A stretch of DNA of 64,000 bases, from the NCBI GenBank assembly GCA_900320185.1, contig ONRD01000003.1, positions 97,916 to 161,915 of the forward strand, read 5' to 3'. The translations under genes were made by a program, and so were the position numbers. Source of the stretch: an uncultured Bacteroidales bacterium. GTDB lineage: Bacteria; Bacteroidota; Bacteroidia; Bacteroidales; UBA932. The stretch's first letter is position 1. Every line of letters starts with the position of its first letter. Under the pieces are notes generated by a model. It was not told where the DNA came from. It saw nothing but the letters and a program-made list of their open reading frames with translations, and made no database searches. Positions 54,209 through 61,624 of the stretch are shown here, one piece after another.

Positions 54209-56606
54209 TGGTTGAAATGCTCTTTATGTTTTTTATGGATATCCGTTCTTCAATGATTGTCTTTATTGCCTCTAAGTCACCAACAGAAGAAATATCAAAC
54301 AGATTCATGGCTTCCTCATGTTGCCTTGAGACCTTTTTGTAATATGCTTCAGTGATTTCCTTACCGACGGTAATACTGAGAATGTCGTCAATAAGGGCAT
54401 TGGTTGTTCGAGAGTCCCGAATGGTTTTCAGGTATCGACTATAGAGGGTATTAAGATATGAATGGAAAGAAGAAACACCAATATAATCGAAAACCACCCG
54501 ACGCGTCCGTTTCTTCCTCGGTAGCATTGTTTTAGAAGCCGGGTTAGACCAATCCTTTAGACGGTATTCAAGACTCTTTTCATCCAATTTAGGTGAAAGA
54601 TCCTTTACGACTGAGTCAAAGCCGACAGATTCAATTTTGGCTTTAAGAGCCAACTTCCAAATCTCTCCTTTCGAGAAGTCAAACCCGGGATAAACCGAAC
54701 TTAGGGCATCGCGAACAGCAGAATCCACAGCACTGCTCTCTCGTTTTTCGTCCAGAAGTCCCTCAAGTTTTCTTTCCAACTCTGAAAGGAACTGAATCCC
54801 CGTAATCTCAGGATTGTCAACGAGTTCACGGAGTTTCCCGACATGCAGAGTCTTGTCAGAAAGACGATAAATGACGGGTTCAGTGTCAATCGGGAAAGAG
54901 ACGCTGCCATCGGCCATTTCCAAGCAGACTTTATCTGCCCCGGAAGAAGAGGTATCGTTCTCGTCGAACCCTTCTTCGTCGCCAAATATATTATATGATT
55001 GAGGCGCGACAATTCCACCCGAGTATTTACCTGGAGTCCAATGAAACACTTCACGTCTGAAATTCGAATCAAGAACCTGATTATAGTGCTTCATCCGGTT
55101 TCCTTCGCTCCTTGAAATGAGACCTTTGAAAAGAATCTCAGGAATGAACTCTAAAAGCTGTTGACCGGGGTTTACAATGTATGGGTCATACGAATTGGGA
55201 TAGGATGAAGGGTAACTCTTGCATTGAAGGAACCTCAGGACAACAATCTTGTTCTCAGTTGCTGGAATGATGCCTTTTTTCGGAATCAAATCGGAAGGCG
55301 TTCTGAAAACAATCTTTTTGTCGGGGAAAAGCGTCTGGATTTCTGCTTTGATTCCATCGGGAGTGGATGCTTCTAAGACGAGCGCGAAAGTGTCATCATC
55401 GGAGCAGAATTCATTAATCGCAGGGATGATAGAATTGGACCAGATCAGCCGAATGTATTCAAATATTGAAATAGAATTTTCCTGCTCGAATTCGTTGTCT
55501 ATTGTCTGAAGATATTTATAGAAAATGGCTTCGCATTTTTGTGTGGCGCATGATGCAATTATATTGCAGAGCACGCGCTGCCTCCGGTCGAATCCCTCAA
55601 GGAGGGACGCTACCTCTGGGAAATATTTGTCATAATCTTCCCCACACTCAATACTTACCCTCTCTTCTGAATAGCATAACCCAGCTGTGTTCTGGACCGC
55701 ATTTGAAACACTATAGCAGATGAAGTCCTCCCCGGACCTGGATGCCCCATTATAAATGTTATTGAAATGGTTCTTTTCTTCAACAAGGGTCCTTAGGGAG
55801 TAAGTCTTGTCACTTATCTTGAATACAAACAGATTCTCGACGGTATACCCTAGTTGAGATAGTTTTGACAAAACTTCCGAAGAGTTAAAAGAACGGTATC
55901 TAGGGGAGTTTACATACATGATAAACAAATTCCCATGCCTCGGATTGGCTTTGCTAACAAAATCTTCTTTGAGCGCACTTTTGGTCCTTTGCTTTAAAAG
56001 GTCAACATCTTTGTCAGTAACGACATTGAAAGGTTTATAAATCTGGAAACCTTCATAAATATAGCGGCTCAAAAAAGAACTACGCTTCTGTGGGAGAAGG
56101 CTCCTGTCACAAACAAGGACATTAGAGTTTGAAAACGGGAAGTATGAACTACCGTTTTCAGATTCCAAGAGGGTATATGCAATTGCATTGAATTTCCGTC
56201 TGGCATCCCCGAATTTTCTTGTCACTTCTTTCCCTTTCGCATTATAGTAGGTGAAATTCTTCTGGAATTCTTTGAAATCTGGCGAAGTGTTTCCTGGAAT
56301 CTCTTCAGGATGCATATGCTCTTTCGTAATATCCCGCTTATATTCTCCATTAAAAACACCAAACCTTATTATGATGTAATTCGCCAGGATGTTTTCGAAA
56401 TTGGGAACAACTCTTGGAAGGTAGAAAATGGGTGAATGCTGCGAGGATTTATCATTCAGAAAGAACTGAAAGGCGTTTTCAACTGTCTCCAAAACAGGCC
56501 GGGATTTCTCAATTACAGCCCGTTCGTCCAAAGGCAAGCCGAACTTCATCATTTCAATGATGCAGTCAAGTACGGATACTTTATTGCATGTGTAAGAATC
56601 AGTCAT
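54198..56606 (-). CDS. drmE: DISARM class 2 protein DrmE
   Basis: An 802-residue protein of the size and position of DrmE, the marker of class 2 DISARM; similarity is recognised over the N-terminal and central parts (FYLPRVVPNFENILANYIIIRFG, YEGFQIYKPFNVVTDKDVD). The centre looks like a degenerate RecA/helicase-type fold, without a clear Walker A. A TRP-poor, Lys/Arg-rich segment lies at about 700 (LPRKKRTRRVVFDYIGVSSFHSYL). The exact role of DrmE in interference is not known. It overlaps the NERD-helicase gene by 8 nt and DrmA by 11 nt. Confidence 0.8.
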   Translation of the reverse strand: MTDSYTCNKVSVLDCIIEMMKFGLPLDERAVIEKSRPVLETVENAFQFFLNDKSSQHSPIFYLPRVVPNFENILANYIIIRFGVFNGEYKRDITKEHMHPEEIPGNTSPDFKEFQKNFTYYNAKGKEVTRKFGDARRKFNAIAYTLLESENGSSYFPFSNSNVLVCDRSLLPQKRSSFLSRYIYEGFQIYKPFNVVTDKDVDLLKQRTKSALKEDFVSKANPRHGNLFIMYVNSPRYRSFNSSEVLSKLSQLGYTVENLFVFKISDKTYSLRTLVEEKNHFNNIYNGASRSGEDFICYSVSNAVQNTAGLCYSEERVSIECGEDYDKYFPEVASLLEGFDRRQRVLCNIIASCATQKCEAIFYKYLQTIDNEFEQENSISIFEYIRLIWSNSIIPAINEFCSDDDTFALVLEASTPDGIKAEIQTLFPDKKIVFRTPSDLIPKKGIIPATENKIVVLRFLQCKSYPSSYPNSYDPYIVNPGQQLLEFIPEILFKGLISRSEGNRMKHYNQVLDSNFRREVFHWTPGKYSGGIVAPQSYNIFGDEEGFDENDTSSSGADKVCLEMADGSVSFPIDTEPVIYRLSDKTLHVGKLRELVDNPEITGIQFLSELERKLEGLLDEKRESSAVDSAVRDALSSVYPGFDFSKGEIWKLALKAKIESVGFDSVVKDLSPKLDEKSLEYRLKDWSNPASKTMLPRKKRTRRVVFDYIGVSSFHSYLNTLYSRYLKTIRDSRTTNALIDDILSITVGKEITEAYYKKVSRQHEEAMNLFDISSVGDLEAIKTIIEERISIKNIKSISTNDE

Positions 56607-58326
56607 GCTTGTCTAGAATTAGGATGGATAGAGACTGAATAGTGCGGGACATTCCAATGTAAAGCTCAAATGTATTAAAAAACCTCTCGCAGTATACGGC
56701 TAAAATAACGTGCCGACTTTCAAGCCCTTTGAATTCAAGAATATTGGCGGTTGGCAGGACCACAGAAAAATCATCGTTAATGTTCTCTTTTGTAAGTGGG
56801 CGCGGTCCGGCAAATTGCCGTATGCCATTTAGAAGAGGCATTTCGCCAAAGACCATAACATTTTTGATGTTAGAATGGGTTAATAGGACATAGTCATTAC
56901 CTGCCCGGCGTTTAGAAACATCGTCAGAAACTTGCTTGATGTATTGAATCATGGCCATGGCATCACTGAAGTGAGTGATGGAAATGGGAAGGCCTTCGGA
57001 GGTTTCAATCTCGTTAAAGACGTGAAGAGCTGCATCAAAGTTCTCAGAATCTTTAATTTTTCTGGCGAAATTGATAATGTCCTTATTGGTTTGTACTCTA
57101 CGACAGTCCAAAAGTCGGTATTTCGCGGCATATTTTGAAATCAGTGCAGCGGAATCATCAAGATTGCGTGCTTGATTGTTATACGCTTGCTCTCTGTCAT
57201 AGAACGCCAGATACCGTCCTGATTGTAAGCCAGCCCCGATGATGGAAGACAACTCATTCAGGAGAATGTCTATACCCTTATCAAGTACATCGTGAACCTC
57301 ATCCGCAATAACATAATCGAATGGGGCATAATTGCTATTTGCCTTATAGGATATAAGTAGATTTCTCAGTTCCTTGCTCAGGGACGCGTCACGGCTGATG
57401 GTATTAATCTTCTCAAGGTCAAATGACCCTTCGGAAATCATCAGGATGAATGATGCAAAAGTGTAGACTTCGCAGTTACCTAAATTCTCATATTCAACTT
57501 TGTGCTTAAACTTTGATGCCAATAGATTATTCCAGCACAAGTAAAGACCGTGCTCACGGTTATGACGTTTTATATACGTCTTCGCAATTGTGGTTTTTCC
57601 GGTTCCGGGACCACCATCAATGAATAGGCGATGGTTGTCGGAAAGGCTTTCGATAGTGTTTTCGTCATCTGCCCGAAGCCATTCTAGGGCATCCTCTAAA
57701 TCCCTCCACGAATAATCGTTCGAAGTAAAAACGGTAGAAGCAAGGCGGTGGTTAATAAGACGATTCAGGTCATTATCGCTTAAGCGCGGAAGCGTAAGCC
57801 CACACCGAATCCTCTCTTCTTCTATAATCTTAATGCAGAAGTCAGTAAAGGACAAGCTTGAATTCTCATGCTCTTTCTTGGTCCAGACTCTTCCTGAATG
57901 CTCAGTGTCTGAGTATGCCGACATAGGGAAAGCGCAAGCGGTCGCAATGACAATCTCATCTTGTGAGAAAATGCCGTTGTTGAAAAGTCCCCACTTGTAA
58001 TCTTCAGCTTGCTTGAAGGGATCTGAGATAGTACGACTCTTCCCGTAAGCGTGATTAATGTATTTACTTCCCTGTTTCTCAATCTTGCCTCCTTTAACCT
58101 CAATAATAATTGCACCCTTTTTACAAGCCAAAAGAAAATCTATTTCAAAACGCGGCTTTCCGTTAATGGGTCGGTCGATTAAAAGATTATAAAACACATG
58201 CCAAGTCAGCGGACTATTTTCACAGTCTTTTATAATGCGTTCATACATCGTGCGCTCGCCATGTAGAGGATTACCGTTGAGATCGGTAATCTGTTCTATG
58301 GTTTTCTGACTGTGATTAACTAACAT
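56599..58326 (-). CDS. NERD nuclease-SF1 helicase, DISARM-linked
   Basis: A 575-residue two-domain protein and first gene of the DISARM operon. Residues about 20-130 form a NERD (PD-(D/E)xK-like) nuclease domain: the catalytic Asp lies in FEIDFLL and the Glu/Lys pair in IIEVKGG, followed by a late KQAEDY. Residues about 225-575 are a UvrD/DUF2075-type SF1 helicase: Walker A GGPGTGKTTIA (about 238), motif II ADEVHDVLD, motif III-like YDREQAYNN, DCRRVQTN, and motif VI YIGMSRTIQSL. The canonical class 2 set instead has a phospholipase-D protein, DrmC, absent here. It probably supplies nuclease activity, an inference from domains and coupling. Confidence 0.82.
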   Translation of the reverse strand: MLVNHSQKTIEQITDLNGNPLHGERTMYERIIKDCENSPLTWHVFYNLLIDRPINGKPRFEIDFLLACKKGAIIIEVKGGKIEKQGSKYINHAYGKSRTISDPFKQAEDYKWGLFNNGIFSQDEIVIATACAFPMSAYSDTEHSGRVWTKKEHENSSLSFTDFCIKIIEEERIRCGLTLPRLSDNDLNRLINHRLASTVFTSNDYSWRDLEDALEWLRADDENTIESLSDNHRLFIDGGPGTGKTTIAKTYIKRHNREHGLYLCWNNLLASKFKHKVEYENLGNCEVYTFASFILMISEGSFDLEKINTISRDASLSKELRNLLISYKANSNYAPFDYVIADEVHDVLDKGIDILLNELSSIIGAGLQSGRYLAFYDREQAYNNQARNLDDSAALISKYAAKYRLLDCRRVQTNKDIINFARKIKDSENFDAALHVFNEIETSEGLPISITHFSDAMAMIQYIKQVSDDVSKRRAGNDYVLLTHSNIKNVMVFGEMPLLNGIRQFAGPRPLTKENINDDFSVVLPTANILEFKGLESRHVILAVYCERFFNTFELYIGMSRTIQSLSILILDKHD

Positions 58327-58350
58327 GGTTTTCTATCGGGGTGTATTGTA

Positions 58351-58358
58351 CAAAGTTA
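58351..58358 (-). promoter_or_regulatory. -7 box of the DISARM operon
   Basis: TAACTTTG on the minus strand matches TAnnTTTG, 24 nt upstream of the NERD-helicase ATG at 58326. A TTG lies upstream with a 22-nt spacer. A single promoter could drive all four minus-strand genes. Confidence 0.6.
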
Positions 58359-58708
58359 GCAAAATCCCACTAAATGAAAACAATAATACAACAAATCGTT
58401 TGCTCACAATATGCCCGCCGAAAGCGTACGAGATTCGCCTCTTTGGCGATCGTTTCGTAACACGAACGCCCATCTCGCAGTTTGCACTAACGGGCAATGG
58501 TGCAGAAATGAATGCATGGATGCGTAAGTCTATACCGCGAATAACTTCATAATGCGATAGATGGCGTTGAACATGAGGTGATGAGGGTATGTAAAACCAA
58601 TCGGCATGGCCGAATGCATGAATAGAAAACCTTTGGTCCACACTGCAAGATGGGTGTTTGTAGCACAAACACCGAATCGACAGGGCCGATTCTACGCCAG
58701 CGGCGAAC
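58359..58708. other. Non-coding stretch inside the island
   Basis: About 350 bp between the DISARM promoter and the terminator of the small RHH-like gene. Short open frames on both strands have no recognisable family and poor codon use. I see no RNA gene or clear repeat. Confidence 0.5.
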
Positions 58709-58738
58709 AAAAAAGACAGGCTCTGGAATCGCCTGTCT
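58709..58738 (-). terminator. Intrinsic terminator for leftward transcripts
   Basis: On the minus strand an 8-bp stem, AGACAGGC with GCCTGTCT, and 9-nt loop is followed by six T. It ends transcription from the small RHH-like gene before the DISARM operon. Confidence 0.8.
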
Positions 58739-58794
58739 GAGAAGATTCTTCGGCCATAGGCCTCAGAATTACAAAGATGAAAAAGAAGGGCGTA

Positions 58795-58995
58795 TTAACT
58801 ATCACCGCTATGTTTCTTTACAAACGCAGCTGCCTTTTCGTTGGCCGCAAGAACCTCGTCAAGCATCGCGTCCAATAGAGCGCTGAAAGATTGGAAGTCC
58901 ATGCCACAATCTCGGCGGAGCCAGAACTTGTAGCAGTCCAGACGGGCAAAGGTTTTCCTGGACAGGGAAATGCTGGTGCGATCAATCTGTCCCAT
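58795..58995 (-). CDS. Small RHH-like DNA-binding protein
   Basis: A 66-residue protein. SISLSRKTFARLDCYKFW could be the strand and first helix of a ribbon-helix-helix fold, followed by a second helix (FSALLDAMLDEVLAANE). Similar tiny genes sit beside excisionase-like HTH genes in Bacteroidales mobile elements. Its ATG lies 2 nt after the stop that the upstream HTH frame would reach if the frameshift were repaired, so the two were once coupled. Exact function is unknown. Confidence 0.55.
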   Translation of the reverse strand: MGQIDRTSISLSRKTFARLDCYKFWLRRDCGMDFQSFSALLDAMLDEVLAANEKAAAFVKKHSGDS

Positions 58996-58997
58996 GG

Positions 58998-59310
58998 CTA
59001 CATCCTCCCTCCGTTAAGAATACGCATCACGTCGGCCTTCCGGTAGATGCTTGCCGCCCACCATGGACGGAACAAGATATCCCCGCCGGGCCCACTTGGT
59101 CATTGTGGAGTTGCAACGCTTTAGGATGGTCATGACCTCCTTCCGGGTCATCCACTCTTCCGGTGACGGTTCTGACGCCTTTCGGCGGGCAATGCTTTGT
59201 TGATACTTAGTGATGAAAGCATCGGCGAACGCCTCCAGCTGCTCATCGGTGATGATGGTAAGGACCATCTGGCTTGCCGGCACTTCCGGCACATAAATCT
59301 CTCTCTTCAT
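58998..59310 (-). pseudogene. Excisionase-like helix-turn-helix gene, frameshifted
   Basis: The frame from the ATG at 59310 encodes 98 residues with a MerR/excisionase-type HTH (WMTRKEVMTILKRCNSTMTKWARRGYLVPSMVGG, split around residue 60-90). After VGGK it turns into KHLPEGRRDAYS and stops at 59014. In the shifted frame the DNA reads SIYRKADVMRILNGGRM and stops at 58998, the ending expected for this family. A one- or two-base change near 59060-59068 therefore disrupts the gene. The product would normally be a recombination directionality factor or regulator of the mobile element. Confidence 0.65.
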
Positions 59311-59340
59311 ATCGAGCCAGAATTAAAGGTTTAAAAATAT

Positions 59341-59375
59341 GTATCGCTGCATGGATTTATGCCGTGCAGCGATAC
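59341..59375. repeat. 11-bp inverted repeat upstream of the HTH gene
   Basis: GTATCGCTGCA and TGCAGCGATAC are perfect inverted copies with a 13-nt loop, 31 bp upstream of the HTH gene start. It could be its operator, a leader hairpin or a recombinase site. Confidence 0.6.
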
Positions 59376-59419
59376 AAAGTTCCGTAAAATAATTGAGTTA
59401 TGCAAGTTTTCGGAGTGGA

Positions 59420-59683
59420 CTATCGTTCAACAGGATAATACCCACCGGTTCTTTTTGATCCTTTATGCTCAATTAATCCTTTTTCCCGAAGCAAAGAAGT
59501 ATACCTTTCTAATTTTCTTTCTGGAATACCCGATGCTTTAGATAAGTATGGGACTCGATTACCGGGATAAGTTCTAACAACATCCAGAGCCAATTTTTCA
59601 CCCTCGGTTATTCCGCCATTTATTCCGCCATTTATTCCGCCATTGCCGTATTTTACCACATTCTCCCGTATTCCGTCGTACAT
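59420..59683 (-). pseudogene. C-terminal winged-helix remnant (AlbA_2/Fic-type tail)
   Basis: From MYDGIRENVVKYG at 59683 this frame encodes about 87 residues: an NGGINGGINGG repeat and then a winged helix (PYLSKASGIPERKLERYTSLLREKGLIEH) ending GGYYPVER. This is the characteristic tail of larger AlbA_2-type ATP-binding regulators or Fic proteins in Bacteroidota, whose N-terminal domains are missing. An upstream extension to 59773 crosses the tRNA end and terminator and is chance. The gene is cut by the right attachment site. Confidence 0.55.
59601..59645. repeat. 12-bp tandem coding repeat (NGGI)
   Basis: Three near-identical TTATTCCGCCAT-type units encode the NGGINGGINGG stretch of the winged-helix remnant on the minus strand. 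Such a repeat can slip in length without shifting frame. Confidence 0.7.
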
Positions 59684-59690
59684 CCGTGCG

Positions 59691-59697
59691 TCCCGCC
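59691..59697. other. Right attachment core
   Basis: TCCCGCC, identical to 46638-46644, directly followed by the displaced tRNA-Leu acceptor strand. It defines the right boundary of the island. Confidence 0.75.
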
Positions 59698-59706
59698 CAG
59701 GGCACC
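59698..59706 (+). tRNA. tRNA-Leu(UAA), split gene, displaced 3' end
   Basis: CAGGGC, discriminator A and CC. With the last C of the core, CCAGGGC pairs perfectly with GCCCTGG at 46567-46573. The tRNA terminator begins a few bases later, confirming the original end of the gene. Confidence 0.9.
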
Positions 59707-59709
59707 TTA

Positions 59710-59751
59710 AAAAAGAGCTAACTGTCCGATTTTCAGCAGTTAGCTCTTTTT
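59710..59751 (+). terminator. Original tRNA-Leu terminator
   Basis: A 15-bp stem, AAAAAGAGCTAACTG with CAGTTAGCTCTTTTT, and 12-nt loop. It begins 5 nt after the tRNA discriminator base, so it was the natural terminator of the unsplit tRNA. Confidence 0.88.
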
Positions 59752-59807
59752 GCATCTTGGTTTTTGGCAACATTTTGGCGACTTAGGAGTGGTTTTGCCG
59801 ACTTTGG

Positions 59808-60041
59808 GATGTTAGGGGGTCTTGTGGAATCCCGCAACAAAGTGACCCCCCCCTGTTCTCTTTTCAACGTGACCCCCTGTGTTCCGATTGAAAGTGACCC
59901 CCTGGTCTTGAGAACGAAATCTTAAACAGAATGCAGGCTGGAGCGGTTATTCGTCCCTACAGCCTGCATTTCTTGTTTCGATGAAAGGAAGAGTATCCGG
60001 GGGTCAATTAGGACCGGAATGAGGGGGTCAATTTACAACGG
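59808..60041. repeat. IS-like remnant with inverted GTGACCCCC/GGGGGTCA repeats
   Basis: Three copies of GTGACCCCC (about 59842, 59869 and 59894) face two copies of GGGGGTCA (59999-60006 and 60023-60030), and a GGGGGTC lies at 59814. Between them is an 11-bp hairpin, AATGCAGGCTG with CAGCCTGCATT (59930-59940 and 59960-59970). Multiple short inward-facing terminal repeats are typical of IS21-family ends. No transposase remains, so this may be a MITE-like or solo-end remnant. The rest of 59752-60110 holds nothing else I can identify. Confidence 0.5.
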
Positions 60042-60110
60042 ATTCTCCAATAAATACTGGATCTTTGTATCCGAAGGTCAGATTGATTTATGAAATAATT
60101 GTCAAAAAGC

Positions 60111-60142
60111 TACGGCTATTTCAAAAATTAGCCGTATATTTG
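60111..60142 (+). promoter_or_regulatory. AbiE promoter and operator
   Basis: A perfect 8-bp inverted repeat, TACGGCTA-N10-TAGCCGTA (60111-60118 and 60129-60136), overlaps the -7 box TATATTTG (60135-60142). AbiEi antitoxins are known to repress their own promoter through inverted repeats, and this is the expected layout. Transcription would start near 60149, only about 11 nt before the ATG at 60160. Confidence 0.65.
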
Positions 60143-60159
60143 TCGTGAATTATGTGCCT

Positions 60160-60738
60160 ATGACAAAGTTTTATCAAGACATTTCTGCAAGCGGAGGAAC
60201 GATACGGACTCATGAGCTACGTGAGCCCCGGGCTTACTATGGGATCAACAAAGGTATCAAATCCGGTGATGTCATTAGGATCAAGAATGGTGTTTATATG
60301 CTTCCGGAAGAACTGGCGACCACGATGGTCGATGTTGAAAGAATCGTTCCCGGTGGTGTAGTTTGCATGTATTCCGCATGGGATTATTATGGACTTACCA
60401 CTCAAATCCCTGACGGATTCTACGTTGCTATTGAAAAGCACAGGAAAGTGGTGGCCCCTGAGATTTCAGGCATCGTTCTCTGCTATTGGGAAGAGAAATA
60501 CTGCACGATGGGCGTTGAAGAAACTGAAATTGCTAATCATAGGGTTAAGATTTTCTGTATAGAGAAAAGCGTCTGCGATGCCGTAAAGTTTCGCAACAAG
60601 ATCGGGACGGAAGTGGCTGTTGAAGTTCTTAGGAACTATCTCAAGCGCAAAGATCGTAACATATCCCGCCTTATGGATTACGCAAAGCAAATGAGAGTGC
60701 TGTCAACAATGAGGCAATACCTTGAAATGGGGCTGTAA
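60160..60738 (+). CDS. abiEi: AbiEi-family antitoxin
   Basis: A 192-residue protein with an N-terminal winged HTH (ISASGGTIRTHELREPRAYYGINKGIKSG) that binds DNA and a C-terminal domain (YCTMGVEETEIANHRVKIFCIEKSVCDAVKFR) typical of type IV AbiEi antitoxins. It blocks the toxicity of AbiEii without binding it and represses the operon. The ATG at 60160 is chosen because an upstream GTG at 60145 lies before the predicted transcription start. The toxin ATG is 1 nt after the stop. Confidence 0.87.
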   Translation: MTKFYQDISASGGTIRTHELREPRAYYGINKGIKSGDVIRIKNGVYMLPEELATTMVDVERIVPGGVVCMYSAWDYYGLTTQIPDGFYVAIEKHRKVVAPEISGIVLCYWEEKYCTMGVEETEIANHRVKIFCIEKSVCDAVKFRNKIGTEVAVEVLRNYLKRKDRNISRLMDYAKQMRVLSTMRQYLEMGL

Positions 60739-60739
60739 T

Positions 60740-61624
60740 ATGGAAAAGAAAAATGTAGCGATGTCTGTTCGGGCCAAACTCCTCAACATCCGGGATTCAG
60801 TGCCCGGGACCGAATATATGCAGATTCTGCTCAGATACATTCAAGAGCGGATGTTGTATAGGCTGTCGATGAGCCTGTATCGGGATAACTTCTGCCTGAA
60901 AGGAAGTGCACTTCTCTTCGCCTACGAAAAGTTCAAGGCTCGTCCGACGAAAGACATAGATTTCCTGGGCGACAAGATCAGCAGAGACAAAGAAACCATT
61001 CGGAAAGCTTTTCGCGAGATCTGCTCAATTCAGTGCCCTGAAGATGGCCTAACTTTCGATAATGGAGAGAATGACATTAAGGTTGAGGATATTTCTTTGG
61101 ATAAAGAGTATAGTGGAGTCACAGTCACTGTGACAGCTCATCTTGACACCATTGTGCAACCTTTTTCTATGGATATTGGGTTTGGAGACATTGTTGTTCC
61201 AGAGCCCCAGGAATTAGACTATCCTCTTCTCCTTGATAATATGCCAGAGGTAAGCATCAACGCGTATTCTTTGGAGACCGTGGTTGCCGAGAAGTTTCAG
61301 ACAATGATTGATCGAGCATTGGCTAACAGTCGGATGAAGGACTTCTTTGATGTCTACTCCATTCTTTCGTCAGAATCAGAACGTGTCAAGGTAAATGAAG
61401 AAACCCTTTCTGAAGCAATTGCCTCTGTTTTCAGCAATAGAGGAACGACATATACTGAGAATCACCCGCTTTTCAATGGCGAATTCAAGAATGATCCTAT
61501 CAAGCAGACTCAATGGAACGCATTTTTGAAAAAGATGAAATACAAGGGAATTTTACCTCTGAATGAGGTCGTTGATTATATCACGGAGAAACTGTCCCCA
61601 TATTGGCTATCGTTGAATAAATGA
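60740..61624 (+). CDS. abiEii: AbiEii/AbiGii-family nucleotidyltransferase toxin
   Basis: A 294-residue DNA polymerase beta-type nucleotidyltransferase. The catalytic signature is GSALLFAYEKFKARPTKDIDFLG (read as GSALLF and RPTKDIDF, about residues 55-77), with a downstream acid in DIGFGD and the conserved ETVVAEKFQTMI/SRMKDFFDVY helices. AbiEii toxins transfer nucleotides, with GTP preferred in studied cases and tRNA modified in related toxins, stopping growth on phage infection. It overlaps the metallophosphoesterase start by 4 nt (ATGA). Confidence 0.9.
   Translation: MEKKNVAMSVRAKLLNIRDSVPGTEYMQILLRYIQERMLYRLSMSLYRDNFCLKGSALLFAYEKFKARPTKDIDFLGDKISRDKETIRKAFREICSIQCPEDGLTFDNGENDIKVEDISLDKEYSGVTVTVTAHLDTIVQPFSMDIGFGDIVVPEPQELDYPLLLDNMPEVSINAYSLETVVAEKFQTMIDRALANSRMKDFFDVYSILSSESERVKVNEETLSEAIASVFSNRGTTYTENHPLFNGEFKNDPIKQTQWNAFLKKMKYKGILPLNEVVDYITEKLSPYWLSLNK

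Larger units (their letters stand above)
46645..59697. mobile_element. Genomic island inserted in tRNA-Leu(UAA), carrying DISARM
   Basis: A 13,053-bp segment bounded by the two TCCCGCC cores. It is clearly more AT-rich than the chromosome on both sides. Contents left to right: DrmMII-like methyltransferase (+), then on the minus strand DrmB, DrmA, DrmE, NERD-helicase, an intergenic stretch with a terminator, a small RHH-like gene, a frameshifted excisionase-like HTH gene and a C-terminal winged-helix remnant. No integrase, relaxase or replication gene is present, so it is either non-autonomous, decayed, or mobilised by an enzyme encoded elsewhere. Deleting it in silico restores the tRNA exactly. 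Confidence 0.88.

Noticed and set aside
58333-58710. A 125-codon minus-strand frame upstream of the NERD-helicase gene
   Set aside because: It overlaps the predicted DISARM promoter, ends before the NERD start, and shows no domain or sensible codon use.
59684-59773. N-terminal extension of the winged-helix remnant
   Set aside because: These codons read antisense through the tRNA 3' end and its terminator, so the apparent start is chance.
59842-60030. CRISPR array
   Set aside because: The repeats are short, change orientation and have unequal spacers, which fits transposon ends rather than a CRISPR.
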